Shown here: one piece after another, positions 48,772 to 56,487 of the stretch | Numbering within the stretch: the first letter of the stretch is position 1 | Layout: the number at the start of each line of letters is the position of its first letter | NCBI RefSeq assembly: GCF_004123295.1 | Contig: NZ_SDMK01000002.1 | Span: 558,001 to 622,000 of the forward strand | Length of the DNA stretch: 64,000 nucleotides | Direction: 5' to 3' | Source of the DNA: Silvibacterium dinghuense | GTDB lineage: Bacteria > Acidobacteriota > Terriglobia > Terriglobales > Acidobacteriaceae | The notes under the pieces: model-generated | What the model was told of the DNA's origin: nothing | Databases searched by the model: none | The model's input: only the letters and a program-made list of their open reading frames with translations | Translations under genes and position numbers: made by a program

Positions 48772-50049
48772 TTGGTACCCGTTCGACCCTTTGAATATCC
48801 CGGCAGCAAGGCTCCGCTCTCCTGCGGACCCGTTTCGCTCGCATCGCTCGCCAAGAAGCACGGCACGCCGCTCTACGTCTATTCGGCAGATGCCATCCGC
48901 TATCGCTTCGGCCTATTCCAGCAGGCCTTCGCCGGACAGCGCCATCTCATCTGCTACGCCGTCAAGGCAAACTCCTCGCTCGCGATTCTTAAACTGCTCG
49001 CCGCCGAAGGCGCAGGCTTCGATATCGTCTCGGGCGGTGAACTCGAGCGCGTGCTCGCCGTCGCTCCCGAGGCCGCAGGCCGCGTCGTCTTCTCCGGCGT
49101 CGGCAAGACCGCACCCGAGCTCGATCTTGCGCTCCGCTCCGGCATTCTGCTCTTCAACGTGGAGAGCGAAGGCGAGCTCGAGCTTCTCGCCGAGCGTGCC
49201 GCGAAGCTTCGCAAGCGCGCCCGCATCGCCCTGCGCGTCAATCCTGATGTCTTTGCCGAGACGCATCCCTACATCTCCACCGGCCTGCGCGAGCACAAGT
49301 TTGGCATCGATATCCGCCGTGCCCGCGCCGTCTATCGCCGCGCCGCTCAGGACAAGTGGCTTGAGCCAGCAGGCATCAGCGTCCACATCGGCTCACAGAT
49401 TCGTACCGCCGACCCCTTCGGCGCCGCTGCCGATCGTGTTGCCAAGCTGGTTCGCGATCTCCGCAAAGATGGCCTGCCCATCCAGTACCTCGACGCAGGC
49501 GGTGGCCTCGGCATTGAATATCACGCTGCTCAGCCCTTCCATCCCGAAGAGAAGGTACAGCAATACGCCGCAGCAGTACGCGCAGCGGTCAGCGAGCTCT
49601 CCGACATCACGCTGCTGCTCGAGCCCGGCCGCTTTCTCGTCGCACAGGCCGGTGCGCTTCTCGCCCGTGTCCTCTATGTGAAGAAGAATGGCGAGAAGAC
49701 CTTCGTCATCACCGATGCGGGCATGAACGATCTCATCCGCCCCACGCTCTACCAGGCGCATCATGAGATTCTGCCCGTCGAGCCACCATCCTCGCGCCGC
49801 ACCATCACGGCGGATGTGGTCGGCCCGGTCTGCGAGAGCGGCGACTTCTTCGCCCGCGACCGCGTGCTTGCGCCGCTTAAGCCTGGCGACCTCGTCGCCA
49901 TTCTGGACGCAGGCGCCTACGGCATGTCACTCGCCTCGAATTACAACACCCGTGGCCGCGCCGCCGAGGTGCTGGTCGAAGGCAAGCGCGCACGGCTGAT
50001 CCGCCGCCGCGAAACATTAGCTGACATGTTAAGTACGGAGACTCCTTAG
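48772..50049 (+). CDS. lysA: Diaminopimelate decarboxylase
   Basis: 425 residues from TTG 48772, with GAGG four bases upstream. PLP alanine-racemase-fold decarboxylase for the last step of lysine synthesis. PLP Lys is K65 in CYAVKANSSLAIL; SGGELERVLA, HEFGID-like EHKFGID, the HIGSQI motif, GGGLGIEY, EPGR and CESGDFFARDR (active-site Cys) are present. The family core begins only at about residue 15, so a later start is possible but no better start codon is seen. Confidence 0.95.
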   Translation: MVPVRPFEYPGSKAPLSCGPVSLASLAKKHGTPLYVYSADAIRYRFGLFQQAFAGQRHLICYAVKANSSLAILKLLAAEGAGFDIVSGGELERVLAVAPEAAGRVVFSGVGKTAPELDLALRSGILLFNVESEGELELLAERAAKLRKRARIALRVNPDVFAETHPYISTGLREHKFGIDIRRARAVYRRAAQDKWLEPAGISVHIGSQIRTADPFGAAADRVAKLVRDLRKDGLPIQYLDAGGGLGIEYHAAQPFHPEEKVQQYAAAVRAAVSELSDITLLLEPGRFLVAQAGALLARVLYVKKNGEKTFVITDAGMNDLIRPTLYQAHHEILPVEPPSSRRTITADVVGPVCESGDFFARDRVLAPLKPGDLVAILDAGAYGMSLASNYNTRGRAAEVLVEGKRARLIRRRETLADMLSTETP

Positions 50050-50148
50050 CTGTTAGCCACTAGCTTCTAGCTCTTAGCTGCAGTGGCCGCCACAACGCAC
50101 GCGGTGCCCGCGATCTGGCTAGAAGCTAAAAGCTAGCAGCTAATAGCT
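50048..50148. repeat. TAGCT-rich imperfect palindrome
   Basis: Left arm 50048-50079 and right arm 50117-50148 are inverted copies (about 25 of 32 positions match), with a 37-bp spacer. Both arms are made of repeated TAGCT/AGCTA words. It starts inside the last bases of lysA and fills the gap before the esterase. Confidence 0.65.
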
Positions 50149-50195
50149 TCTTCACCTTGTCATCACGCCATCCACGCAGGTATGTTGATGGCGTG

Positions 50196-51782
50196 ATGAC
50201 TCGCGCCCTGAAAGTCGCTGCCCCTCTTGTCTTCGCATTTTCACTCACCGCCCTGGCTGCCAATTCTCTTGTCGTCAAGACAAATAAAGGAAAAGTCCAG
50301 GGCGCTCCGACCTCCGATGGTCAGGTCATCGCCTTCAAAGGCATCCCTTACGCCGCCCCACCGGTCGGCGATCTCCGCTGGAAGCCACCGATCCCCGCGG
50401 AAAAGTGGAACGGCATCCGGCAGGCTACCGAGTACGGCTCACACTGCGTGCAGACCAATCCCTTCCCGGACATGGTTTTTCATGATCCCAGCGAGAGCGA
50501 GGACTGCCTGACGCTGAATGTATGGGTGCCAAAAGGCGCAAAACCAGGCTCGCTGCCCGTCATGGTCTGGATCTATGGCGGCGGCTACTATGCCGGTGGA
50601 ACCTCCGAGGCTCGCCAGGACGGCCAGTTCCTCGCGCATCGCAACGTGGTCGTGGTAACCCTCAACTATCGCCTCGGCATCTTCGGATTCTTTGCCCATC
50701 CCGGCCTCAGCGCCGAATCGCCGCATCACGCATCCGGCAACTATGGCCTCATGGATCAGACTGCAGCCATCGAATGGGTCGTGCGCAACATCAAGGCCTT
50801 CGGTGGCGATCCGAAGAACCTTACTCTCTTCGGGGAGTCCGCAGGATCGTTCTCCGTCAGCGCGCAGCTGGCCTCGCCGCTTGCAAAAGACCATATTCAG
50901 AAGGCCATCGGCGAGAGCGGAGCCGCCTTCTTCAGCAGCGGGCTGAGCTTCCCCGCACGCGAAGCTGCAGAGAAAATCGACGCAGACTTTGCCGAAGCAG
51001 CCTTCCACACGACGAATATTGCAGATCTGCGCAAAGTCTCCGCTGCGGATCTGGTAAAAGCCTCGACGGCGAAGACCACGCCGCCTCCGCCGCGCTTTGG
51101 CCCGGATGTCGACGGCTATTTCCTGCCCGACAGCGTGCCCAATATCTACGCTGCCGGAAAGCAGGCGCACATCCCCCTGCTCGCAGGATGGAACGCGGAT
51201 GAGGTTCGCGGTGCTGTCCTGCTCGCTCCGCAGAAAATGACCGCCGAGCGCTTCAGAACCCAGGCCCAGGCCGAGTTCACGACGAACGCCGACAGGTTCC
51301 TTGAGCTCTACCCTGCGAATACCGACGAAGAGGCCGTACAGTCGGCCGGAGACTACGTCAGCGATCGCTTCATCGCGTTCTCCACCTGGCGCTGGCTAGA
51401 AGCACAGGTAAAGACCGGGAGCGCGCCTGTCTATCGCTACCGCTTTGACCTGCCCGCTCCCACGGATAAGTTCCACCCCGTCGCCACCGGCGCATTCCAC
51501 TCCGATGACATCGAATACGTCTTCGGCACACTCGATTCACGGCCGGATGCGAAGTGGCGTCCCGAAGACCGCGCGCTCTCCGACCAGATTCAGCAATACT
51601 GGACCAATTTCGCCCGCACCGGCGATCCCAATGGCCCAGGTCTGCCGAAGTGGCCCACCTACAACGCGGATGACGACTGGCAGATCATGCATCTGAATGC
51701 GACATCGGAAGCCAAACCCGAAGTTCAGCGCGACCGTTATCTCTTCCTCGACAGCGTATGGAGCGCTCCGAAAAAGCCGTAA
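50196..51782 (+). CDS. Exported type-B carboxylesterase
   Basis: 528 residues from ATG 50196. Signal peptide (VAAPLVFAFSLTALAANS). Alpha/beta hydrolase of the carboxylesterase/cholinesterase family: KGIPYAAPPVGDLRW, EDCLTLNVWVP, the oxyanion loop IYGGGYYAGG, nucleophile Ser in FGESAGSFS, an acidic member in the WNADEVRG region, and catalytic His in GAFHSDDIEYVFG. Hydrolyses esters in the periplasm; substrate unknown. An open frame to TTG 50157 would add 13 non-family residues. It ends at a hairpin shared with the converging gene. Confidence 0.92.
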   Translation: MTRALKVAAPLVFAFSLTALAANSLVVKTNKGKVQGAPTSDGQVIAFKGIPYAAPPVGDLRWKPPIPAEKWNGIRQATEYGSHCVQTNPFPDMVFHDPSESEDCLTLNVWVPKGAKPGSLPVMVWIYGGGYYAGGTSEARQDGQFLAHRNVVVVTLNYRLGIFGFFAHPGLSAESPHHASGNYGLMDQTAAIEWVVRNIKAFGGDPKNLTLFGESAGSFSVSAQLASPLAKDHIQKAIGESGAAFFSSGLSFPAREAAEKIDADFAEAAFHTTNIADLRKVSAADLVKASTAKTTPPPPRFGPDVDGYFLPDSVPNIYAAGKQAHIPLLAGWNADEVRGAVLLAPQKMTAERFRTQAQAEFTTNADRFLELYPANTDEEAVQSAGDYVSDRFIAFSTWRWLEAQVKTGSAPVYRYRFDLPAPTDKFHPVATGAFHSDDIEYVFGTLDSRPDAKWRPEDRALSDQIQQYWTNFARTGDPNGPGLPKWPTYNADDDWQIMHLNATSEAKPEVQRDRYLFLDSVWSAPKKP

Positions 51783-51798
51783 CCTCTTCTCGAAACGC

Positions 51799-51837
51799 AA
51801 AAAAGACCGCCTGGCTCCTCATTGGAACCAGGCGGTC
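51799..51837 (-). terminator. Rho-independent terminator after the small secreted protein
   Basis: A 10-bp perfect stem GACCGCCTGG / CCAGGCGGTC with a 13-base loop. On the minus strand it is followed by six T bases. On the plus strand only a weak T-rich tail follows, so it mainly serves the minus-strand gene, possibly both. Confidence 0.8.
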
Positions 51838-51856
51838 CTTGCTTTCTCCCTGAAAG

Positions 51857-52180
51857 CTACGACTTGGCTTCCACCGCGGCAACTGTGATCGTATCGCCGT
51901 CAACGGTGCCCGTCACGGTTACATCTTCACCGGCATGCGCGGCCACAGCATCGGTCTTGCCCTTCAGTTGATAGACCTTCCCGTCCTTCACCAGCACCGG
52001 CTGGCTGCCGCCCTTCATGCATCCCTTGATGCACTTGGTTGCGGCCTCACTTGGTGAGCTATGCTCAGCGCCGCAGTGCGCTTCGCTGACAAACCCTGAG
52101 ATCTGCTGCGCAGGTTGCGCAAAAAGAACCGGAACACCCAAAACCAGGGTTCCCACGATTGCTGCCATCCGAATCTTCAT
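51857..52180 (-). CDS. Small exported Cys-containing protein
   Basis: 107 residues from ATG 52180, with GAGGAGG upstream. Signal peptide (MAAIVGTLVLGVPVLFA), then ISGFVSEAHCGAEHSS and KCIKGCMKGG with three or four Cys, then a beta-rich end (PVLVKDGKVYQLKG, EDVTVTGTVDGDTITVAAVE) resembling small OB-like exported proteins of Acidobacteria. No function known. The His and Cys residues could bind a metal. Its own terminator is at 51799-51837. Confidence 0.8.
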   Translation of the reverse strand: MKIRMAAIVGTLVLGVPVLFAQPAQQISGFVSEAHCGAEHSSPSEAATKCIKGCMKGGSQPVLVKDGKVYQLKGKTDAVAAHAGEDVTVTGTVDGDTITVAAVEAKS

Positions 52181-52224
52181 ACTGCCTCCTCGCTGCCTGC
52201 TCATCTTACCCACCCGAGTTTACG

Positions 52225-53670
52225 CTACTTCTCCTGGTCGCCCGCTGTAAAGCCTGTCCACGGCCCTGCTTTCATATCGCGCAACACAGGCGCCTGCCAG
52301 GAATATTCCGGATGCGCCGCCAGAAACGGCTTGGCCAGAAAGTCCTCGCCGCACGGATGCCCGGCACGCGCCACGATGCCCATCTTTGCCGCCATGTCGC
52401 TATCTGTAGCTTTGCCCTGCACCGCGCCGCCCGGATAGTACGGCCCCCAGTCCCACTGCGGCACGCCATCCTTCGTCGCGTCCACATGTCCGCACAAGGA
52501 GCGCTCGCCGGCTTTCTCCGTCTTCAGGAAGCTGTCTTCATGATCGGCAAGAAACCGCTCCGCCAGGGATACATCGATTCTGCCTTTGTACTCCTTCATC
52601 AGCTGCTCCCAGCGCACGCGCCGCGCATTCGGAGAGGAGGACAGGTCGTTGATATTGAAACCATCCGTCTCGTCCTTGATCAGGCTTGGATCGCGCGCAA
52701 AGTTTGAGCTGACAAAGTAGCCATCCTTCTTTCGCCACACCGGCGAGTGCTTCAGACCGAGTTCGAGATAGGCGATCTCACCAGTTTTTCGATCGCCGAT
52801 CAACCAGTCATTCGCATAGCCGCCATTATTCCCTTCAAGCATCGTGGCGAGATAATCGTCGATCGAGTTCGCATACTGCAGCGCCTTGCGCGAGCGCACG
52901 AACTCCGGCTTGCCCTTCGAGTTCCATCCCTCGAACTGTGTGATCGTCGTTTCGGTCATCAGGATTCCAGCGTCATTGATCCCGAAATCGTCTCCGCTGG
53001 TAATGACTCCTGCCGAGCCGTCCATCAGAATGCGGTGTCCTTTTGCCGGCTGCATGTCGAAGATCACCACCGAACGCTCGCCATCGGCATAAGACGACCA
53101 GTTATTGTGCGCAATCACAATCTTGCCGTCCTTCGTGTAGCTGCCCGTTGCGATAAACGCGCTGCAGTTCCCCGGGGCCTTCGGATCTGTCTTTGCCAGA
53201 TCGGGCCGCGCACCCGCCGCCGTCTCCTTGCTCTTGTCCAGCCACGGCACGTAATACTCCGTCAGCTCGGTATTGCCGTTGATCGCCACGATGTCCCAAA
53301 GGTCGAGATTGCCTCCGTGCGCCTTCACCCCGGCGGCAATGCCCTTCAGTTCCGCCTGATATTCCGGATCGATCTGCGGCCACAGCATCGTGCGGCTCGC
53401 ATCGCGAAAGAAGGCCCAGTCGCGATGCGTGGAATGCTCGGCCTCGAGCTTCAATGCCTTGTAGTTGTCCTCTATTTCGTCCGCGAGGAGATAACCGTGC
53501 TGAAAGCCGATCGTATCCGGGCTACCCTCAAGATGCACATACGTCCAGCCGCCGCGCTCGAAACGGTAAGCATGCTCTAACCGAGGATCACTGTGATTTT
53601 GGGTTGCTGCAAAGCTGAGCGGAGCCGCAAGAGCGGCAACCGCGAAAAGCACACGAAAGAATCGAGACAT
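52225..53670 (-). CDS. Exported Ntn-hydrolase, phospholipase-B-like / C45-type peptidase
   Basis: 481 residues. Signal peptide (RVLFAVAALAAPLSFA). The sequence GNCSAFIATGSYTKDGKI places a Cys at the likely self-processing site, and GKIVIAHNNWSSY, GYLLADEIEDNYKALK and ITSGDDFGINDAGI are blocks shared with phospholipase-B-like and C45 acyltransferase families. These proteins cut themselves before the Cys, which then becomes the N-terminal nucleophile for amide or ester hydrolysis. Substrate not predictable. The ATG has a weak AGAGGCGGG upstream. 53671-53808 holds only the terminator of the next gene. Confidence 0.78.
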   Translation of the reverse strand: MSRFFRVLFAVAALAAPLSFAATQNHSDPRLEHAYRFERGGWTYVHLEGSPDTIGFQHGYLLADEIEDNYKALKLEAEHSTHRDWAFFRDASRTMLWPQIDPEYQAELKGIAAGVKAHGGNLDLWDIVAINGNTELTEYYVPWLDKSKETAAGARPDLAKTDPKAPGNCSAFIATGSYTKDGKIVIAHNNWSSYADGERSVVIFDMQPAKGHRILMDGSAGVITSGDDFGINDAGILMTETTITQFEGWNSKGKPEFVRSRKALQYANSIDDYLATMLEGNNGGYANDWLIGDRKTGEIAYLELGLKHSPVWRKKDGYFVSSNFARDPSLIKDETDGFNINDLSSSPNARRVRWEQLMKEYKGRIDVSLAERFLADHEDSFLKTEKAGERSLCGHVDATKDGVPQWDWGPYYPGGAVQGKATDSDMAAKMGIVARAGHPCGEDFLAKPFLAAHPEYSWQAPVLRDMKAGPWTGFTAGDQEK

Positions 53671-53732
53671 GCCCGCCTCTGACCGGAAAGAAGGATGGTC
53701 TCCATCCTACAGGCTGACGCTCTTCGCTAAAG

Positions 53733-53765
53733 AAAAAGAGAGCGGCGAATCTTCTCGCCGCTCTC
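53733..53765 (-). terminator. Rho-independent terminator after the CCA-adding-type gene
   Basis: An 11-bp stem GAGAGCGGCGA / TCGCCGCTCTC, followed on the minus strand by five T bases. It lies about 45 bp after the stop codon. Confidence 0.8.
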
Positions 53766-53808
53766 TTGTCACGCTTCCTTGCGGAAGCTGTTTGTTTGCT
53801 GCCTGGCT

Positions 53809-55731
53809 CTAGCGCTTCTTTGCCGGCTTGGCCGGTGCTTTCTTTGCAGGAGCGGCTTTCTTGGCGACAGGCTTGGCCGGGGCCTTTGCCGGAGCAGCTT
53901 TCTTCGCGACAGGCTTAGGAGCAGGTTTCGCAGTCTTGACCGGCGCCTTGGCCGTACTCTTCGCCGGAGCGTGCTTCGTGGCAGGTTTCGCAGACTTGGC
54001 AGGCGCGGCCGGAGCCGGCTTGTGCGCCGCCTTCGCCGGGGCCTTCGCAACAACCTTGGCTGGAGTGTTCTTTGCCGGGGCTGGCTTGGCCGCAACCGCC
54101 TTGGCCGGCACAGCTTTTACCGCAGGCGCAGCCTTCACCGGCTTTGCCGCAGCCTTGGTTGCAACCGCCACAGGTTTCGCTGCCGCCGGTTCCTTCTTCG
54201 GCTCGGCTTTCACTTCCGGCTTGGGCTTTGCCTCTGCCTTTGCGGCAACCGGCTTGGCGCGCACCGGAGGAGGCACCGAATGATCCTCGTCCATCTCGTC
54301 GTCTGCTTCGTCCTCGTCGTCGAGGTTTCGCTCCGCCTCTTCTTCGAGTTCGTCGCGGGTAGGCAGATCTTCCTCGTCGTCCAGATCCTCTTCTTCGGCC
54401 TTGATCTTCACGCTGCCGCGCTTGCCGCGCGTGCGCTTGATGCTGACCGGCGGAGGAGGAGCCGGCGGCGAATGCGGCTCAAGAAAAGCACGCATGGCTT
54501 CGTCCGTCGCCAGATTGCCGTCCATCAGCTGGAAGAAGATCTCCTGCACCAGGTCTTCGTAACCCGGCAGATCCGGCGCAATGCGCATCTCCAGCATCAA
54601 TGCGGTCGGAATCTTCTGCCGGAATTCCGGCCAGACTGTCGAGAAGTTCTTGAACTTCGTCTGCACCGCGGCATTCTTGCTCGTATAAGCCAGCCACAGC
54701 ACCGCCTCCGGCGCATAGCTGGTCAGCAGCTTCCAGGTTGCCGAGGGTGAAGCATTTTTCTTATCCAGCAGTTCTTTCTGGAACTCCTTTGCCGACTCGT
54801 CCAGATGCTCCCACTGGCGTACAAATCCCGGACGCGGGAAGAGCTTCTTGAGTGCGTCAAGCTCTTTCGCCGGCAGCTTGGCCGTCAGCAGCTGGGTCTG
54901 CGCTGCCGAGTGATCCGGATGAATGCCCTGCATCAGCAGCTGGATCAGGGTCGTATGCAGCGCCTCAAGTCCATGCACGTCCGCCTTCGCCGAGGTCCAT
55001 GCCGGGTCCAGTACCTTCAGCCAGCCTTCGGTCTCGAGCGCCTTCAGCGCCTTCAGACCGTCGTCCTCGTGCCCGATCTCTTCCAGCTCATACCCCTTCA
55101 GGTAAGGAGTAATCGCCGCGATCGCATTCTCTTCCTTGGCGTTTTCGTACCGCGTGCGGGTACGCTCGTCCATCTCCCAGCCGGTCCGGGCGAGCAGACG
55201 CGTCGCGCGCAGAAGCCGCGATGGATCTTCAATGAAGCCATAGGGGCTCACCAGGCGCAGAATCCGGGCTTCCAGATCGGCAATCCCGTTCAGCGGGTCC
55301 AGCAGCAGGCCGTAAGACCCTTCATTCAACGAGACCGCCATCGCATTCGCGGTGAAGTCGCGCCGCCGCAGGTCTTCGAGGATCGGAGCCCACTCGTACA
55401 CCGGCTTGCCCGGCTTCGGAAAATGCTCCCGCCGGGCGCTCGAAACCTCCACACGGATACCGTGCAGCCAGAAAAACAAAGTGCGGGAGGGCTCGTACTC
55501 ACCCCACAGCGCGGCGCCTGCTTTCTCTAAATCTTTCTTGAGTTTAAGGGCGTTTCCTTGAACCGAAAAGTCAAGATCGCGCACGGGGAAGCCTGTCGTC
55601 AGGTCGCGCACTGCGCCACCCGCCAGAAAGACATTCATGCCGTGCGCACGGGCGACATCGCGAACCGTGGTCAGGGAGTTTCGCTGCGCCAGGGAGAGAC
55701 GGTTTTCCAGGAGATAAACGTAATCGGGCAT
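53809..55731 (-). CDS. CCA tRNA nucleotidyltransferase / poly(A) polymerase family protein with histone-H1-like tail
   Basis: 640 residues. The class II nucleotidyltransferase head (about 1-270) has GGAVRDL, metal-binding Asp residues in RDLDFSVQG, RRRDFTANAMAV, and EDPSRLLRATRLLARTGW. A helical body follows to about 430. Then comes an acidic stretch (about 445-488, Asp/Glu runs) and 151 C-terminal residues (490-640) almost only Lys, Ala, Pro and Val in PAK-type words, as in histone-H1-like proteins and AlgP. The tail is about a quarter of the protein and has no counterpart in standard CCA-adding enzymes. No HD domain is seen. Whether it adds CCA, CC, A or poly(A) cannot be told. tRNA-Arg in this window encodes its own CCA. 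Confidence 0.88.
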   Translation of the reverse strand: MPDYVYLLENRLSLAQRNSLTTVRDVARAHGMNVFLAGGAVRDLTTGFPVRDLDFSVQGNALKLKKDLEKAGAALWGEYEPSRTLFFWLHGIRVEVSSARREHFPKPGKPVYEWAPILEDLRRRDFTANAMAVSLNEGSYGLLLDPLNGIADLEARILRLVSPYGFIEDPSRLLRATRLLARTGWEMDERTRTRYENAKEENAIAAITPYLKGYELEEIGHEDDGLKALKALETEGWLKVLDPAWTSAKADVHGLEALHTTLIQLLMQGIHPDHSAAQTQLLTAKLPAKELDALKKLFPRPGFVRQWEHLDESAKEFQKELLDKKNASPSATWKLLTSYAPEAVLWLAYTSKNAAVQTKFKNFSTVWPEFRQKIPTALMLEMRIAPDLPGYEDLVQEIFFQLMDGNLATDEAMRAFLEPHSPPAPPPPVSIKRTRGKRGSVKIKAEEEDLDDEEDLPTRDELEEEAERNLDDEDEADDEMDEDHSVPPPVRAKPVAAKAEAKPKPEVKAEPKKEPAAAKPVAVATKAAAKPVKAAPAVKAVPAKAVAAKPAPAKNTPAKVVAKAPAKAAHKPAPAAPAKSAKPATKHAPAKSTAKAPVKTAKPAPKPVAKKAAPAKAPAKPVAKKAAPAKKAPAKPAKKR

Positions 55732-55973
55732 GCGTGAACGAATCGCTGCAAAAATCTACGCCTGGACTCCAACTCTTACCTAACTAGTCTTGCTTACAAT
55801 AAGTTAGAGGCAACTCCCGGGCGTTTACAAATTTTCAATGTACCACACCGTTCCCCGCTTGGCTATACGATTGCACAATTTCTGCGGCATTGCGTGCCGC
55901 TCATGCAACAATTCTTTATCATTCCTGGGAAGATTTTCTCCATTCCCATCGAGAAATTTTCGGATCACGCTGC

Positions 55974-56477
55974 ATGTCCTCCAGCCGCAAGAAAGTGATC
56001 GTCCGCAAGCTCTCCCGCGACTGGGTACCGGGCTATCTGCCCGCGGACGGCTTCGTCCGGGGCGGCTCGGTGGAACTGCTGGGGCTCGACGGCAAAGTCG
56101 CCTTTATCGATGTCACCCAGGTGAAGTGGATCGCCTTCGTCCGCGACTTCAACTCCGGTGAAACGGCGAATCCGGAGCGACTGCTTCGCAAGACCTTCAC
56201 CGGGCGCCCCCGCACTTCGGGCATCTTTCTCCGCCTCCGGCTTACCGACGGCGAGCTGCTCGAAGGCGTAGCGGCCAATGACTCCAGCCTGATCGCCTCG
56301 CACGGCGTCTTCCTCACTCCGCCTGACACCCGCTCCAATACTCAGCGCCTGTGGGTACCGGCCGGGGCGGTCAGCGAGCTGGAGGCGATCTCTGTGATCG
56401 GAAACGCAGCGAAACCCAAGCCCGCCTCAAGCCAAGCCCTCGAAACGTCTACGAGCGCCCAGGAAGAACTGTTCTAA
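55974..56477 (+). CDS. Protein of unknown function with small beta-barrel-like domain
   Basis: 167 residues from ATG 55974; the frame is open further up but the extension looks non-coding. The first ~110 residues alternate beta-like stretches (KVIVRKLSRDWVPGYLPADG, VELLGLDGKVAFIDVTQVKW, GIFLRLRLTDGELLEGVAAN) and resemble SH3/PilZ-like or DUF6982-type proteins, which I cannot verify. The last 35 residues are Ala/Pro/Ser-rich. No signal peptide. The 242 bp upstream (55732-55973) hold no gene. It ends 10 bp before the convergent permease gene. Confidence 0.7.
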   Translation: MSSSRKKVIVRKLSRDWVPGYLPADGFVRGGSVELLGLDGKVAFIDVTQVKWIAFVRDFNSGETANPERLLRKTFTGRPRTSGIFLRLRLTDGELLEGVAANDSSLIASHGVFLTPPDTRSNTQRLWVPAGAVSELEAISVIGNAAKPKPASSQALETSTSAQEELF

Positions 56478-56487
56478 GCTTTTCCGC

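Noticed and set aside
50041-50156. CRISPR-like array of TAGCT repeats
   Set aside because: The words are too short and irregular, there are no unique spacers of constant length, and the whole is an inverted repeat; no cas genes in the window.
53779-54750. 323-residue frame opposite the Lys/Ala tail
   Set aside because: It is Arg/Leu/Gly-rich composition produced by reading the complement of Lys/Ala/Pro codons; no domain.
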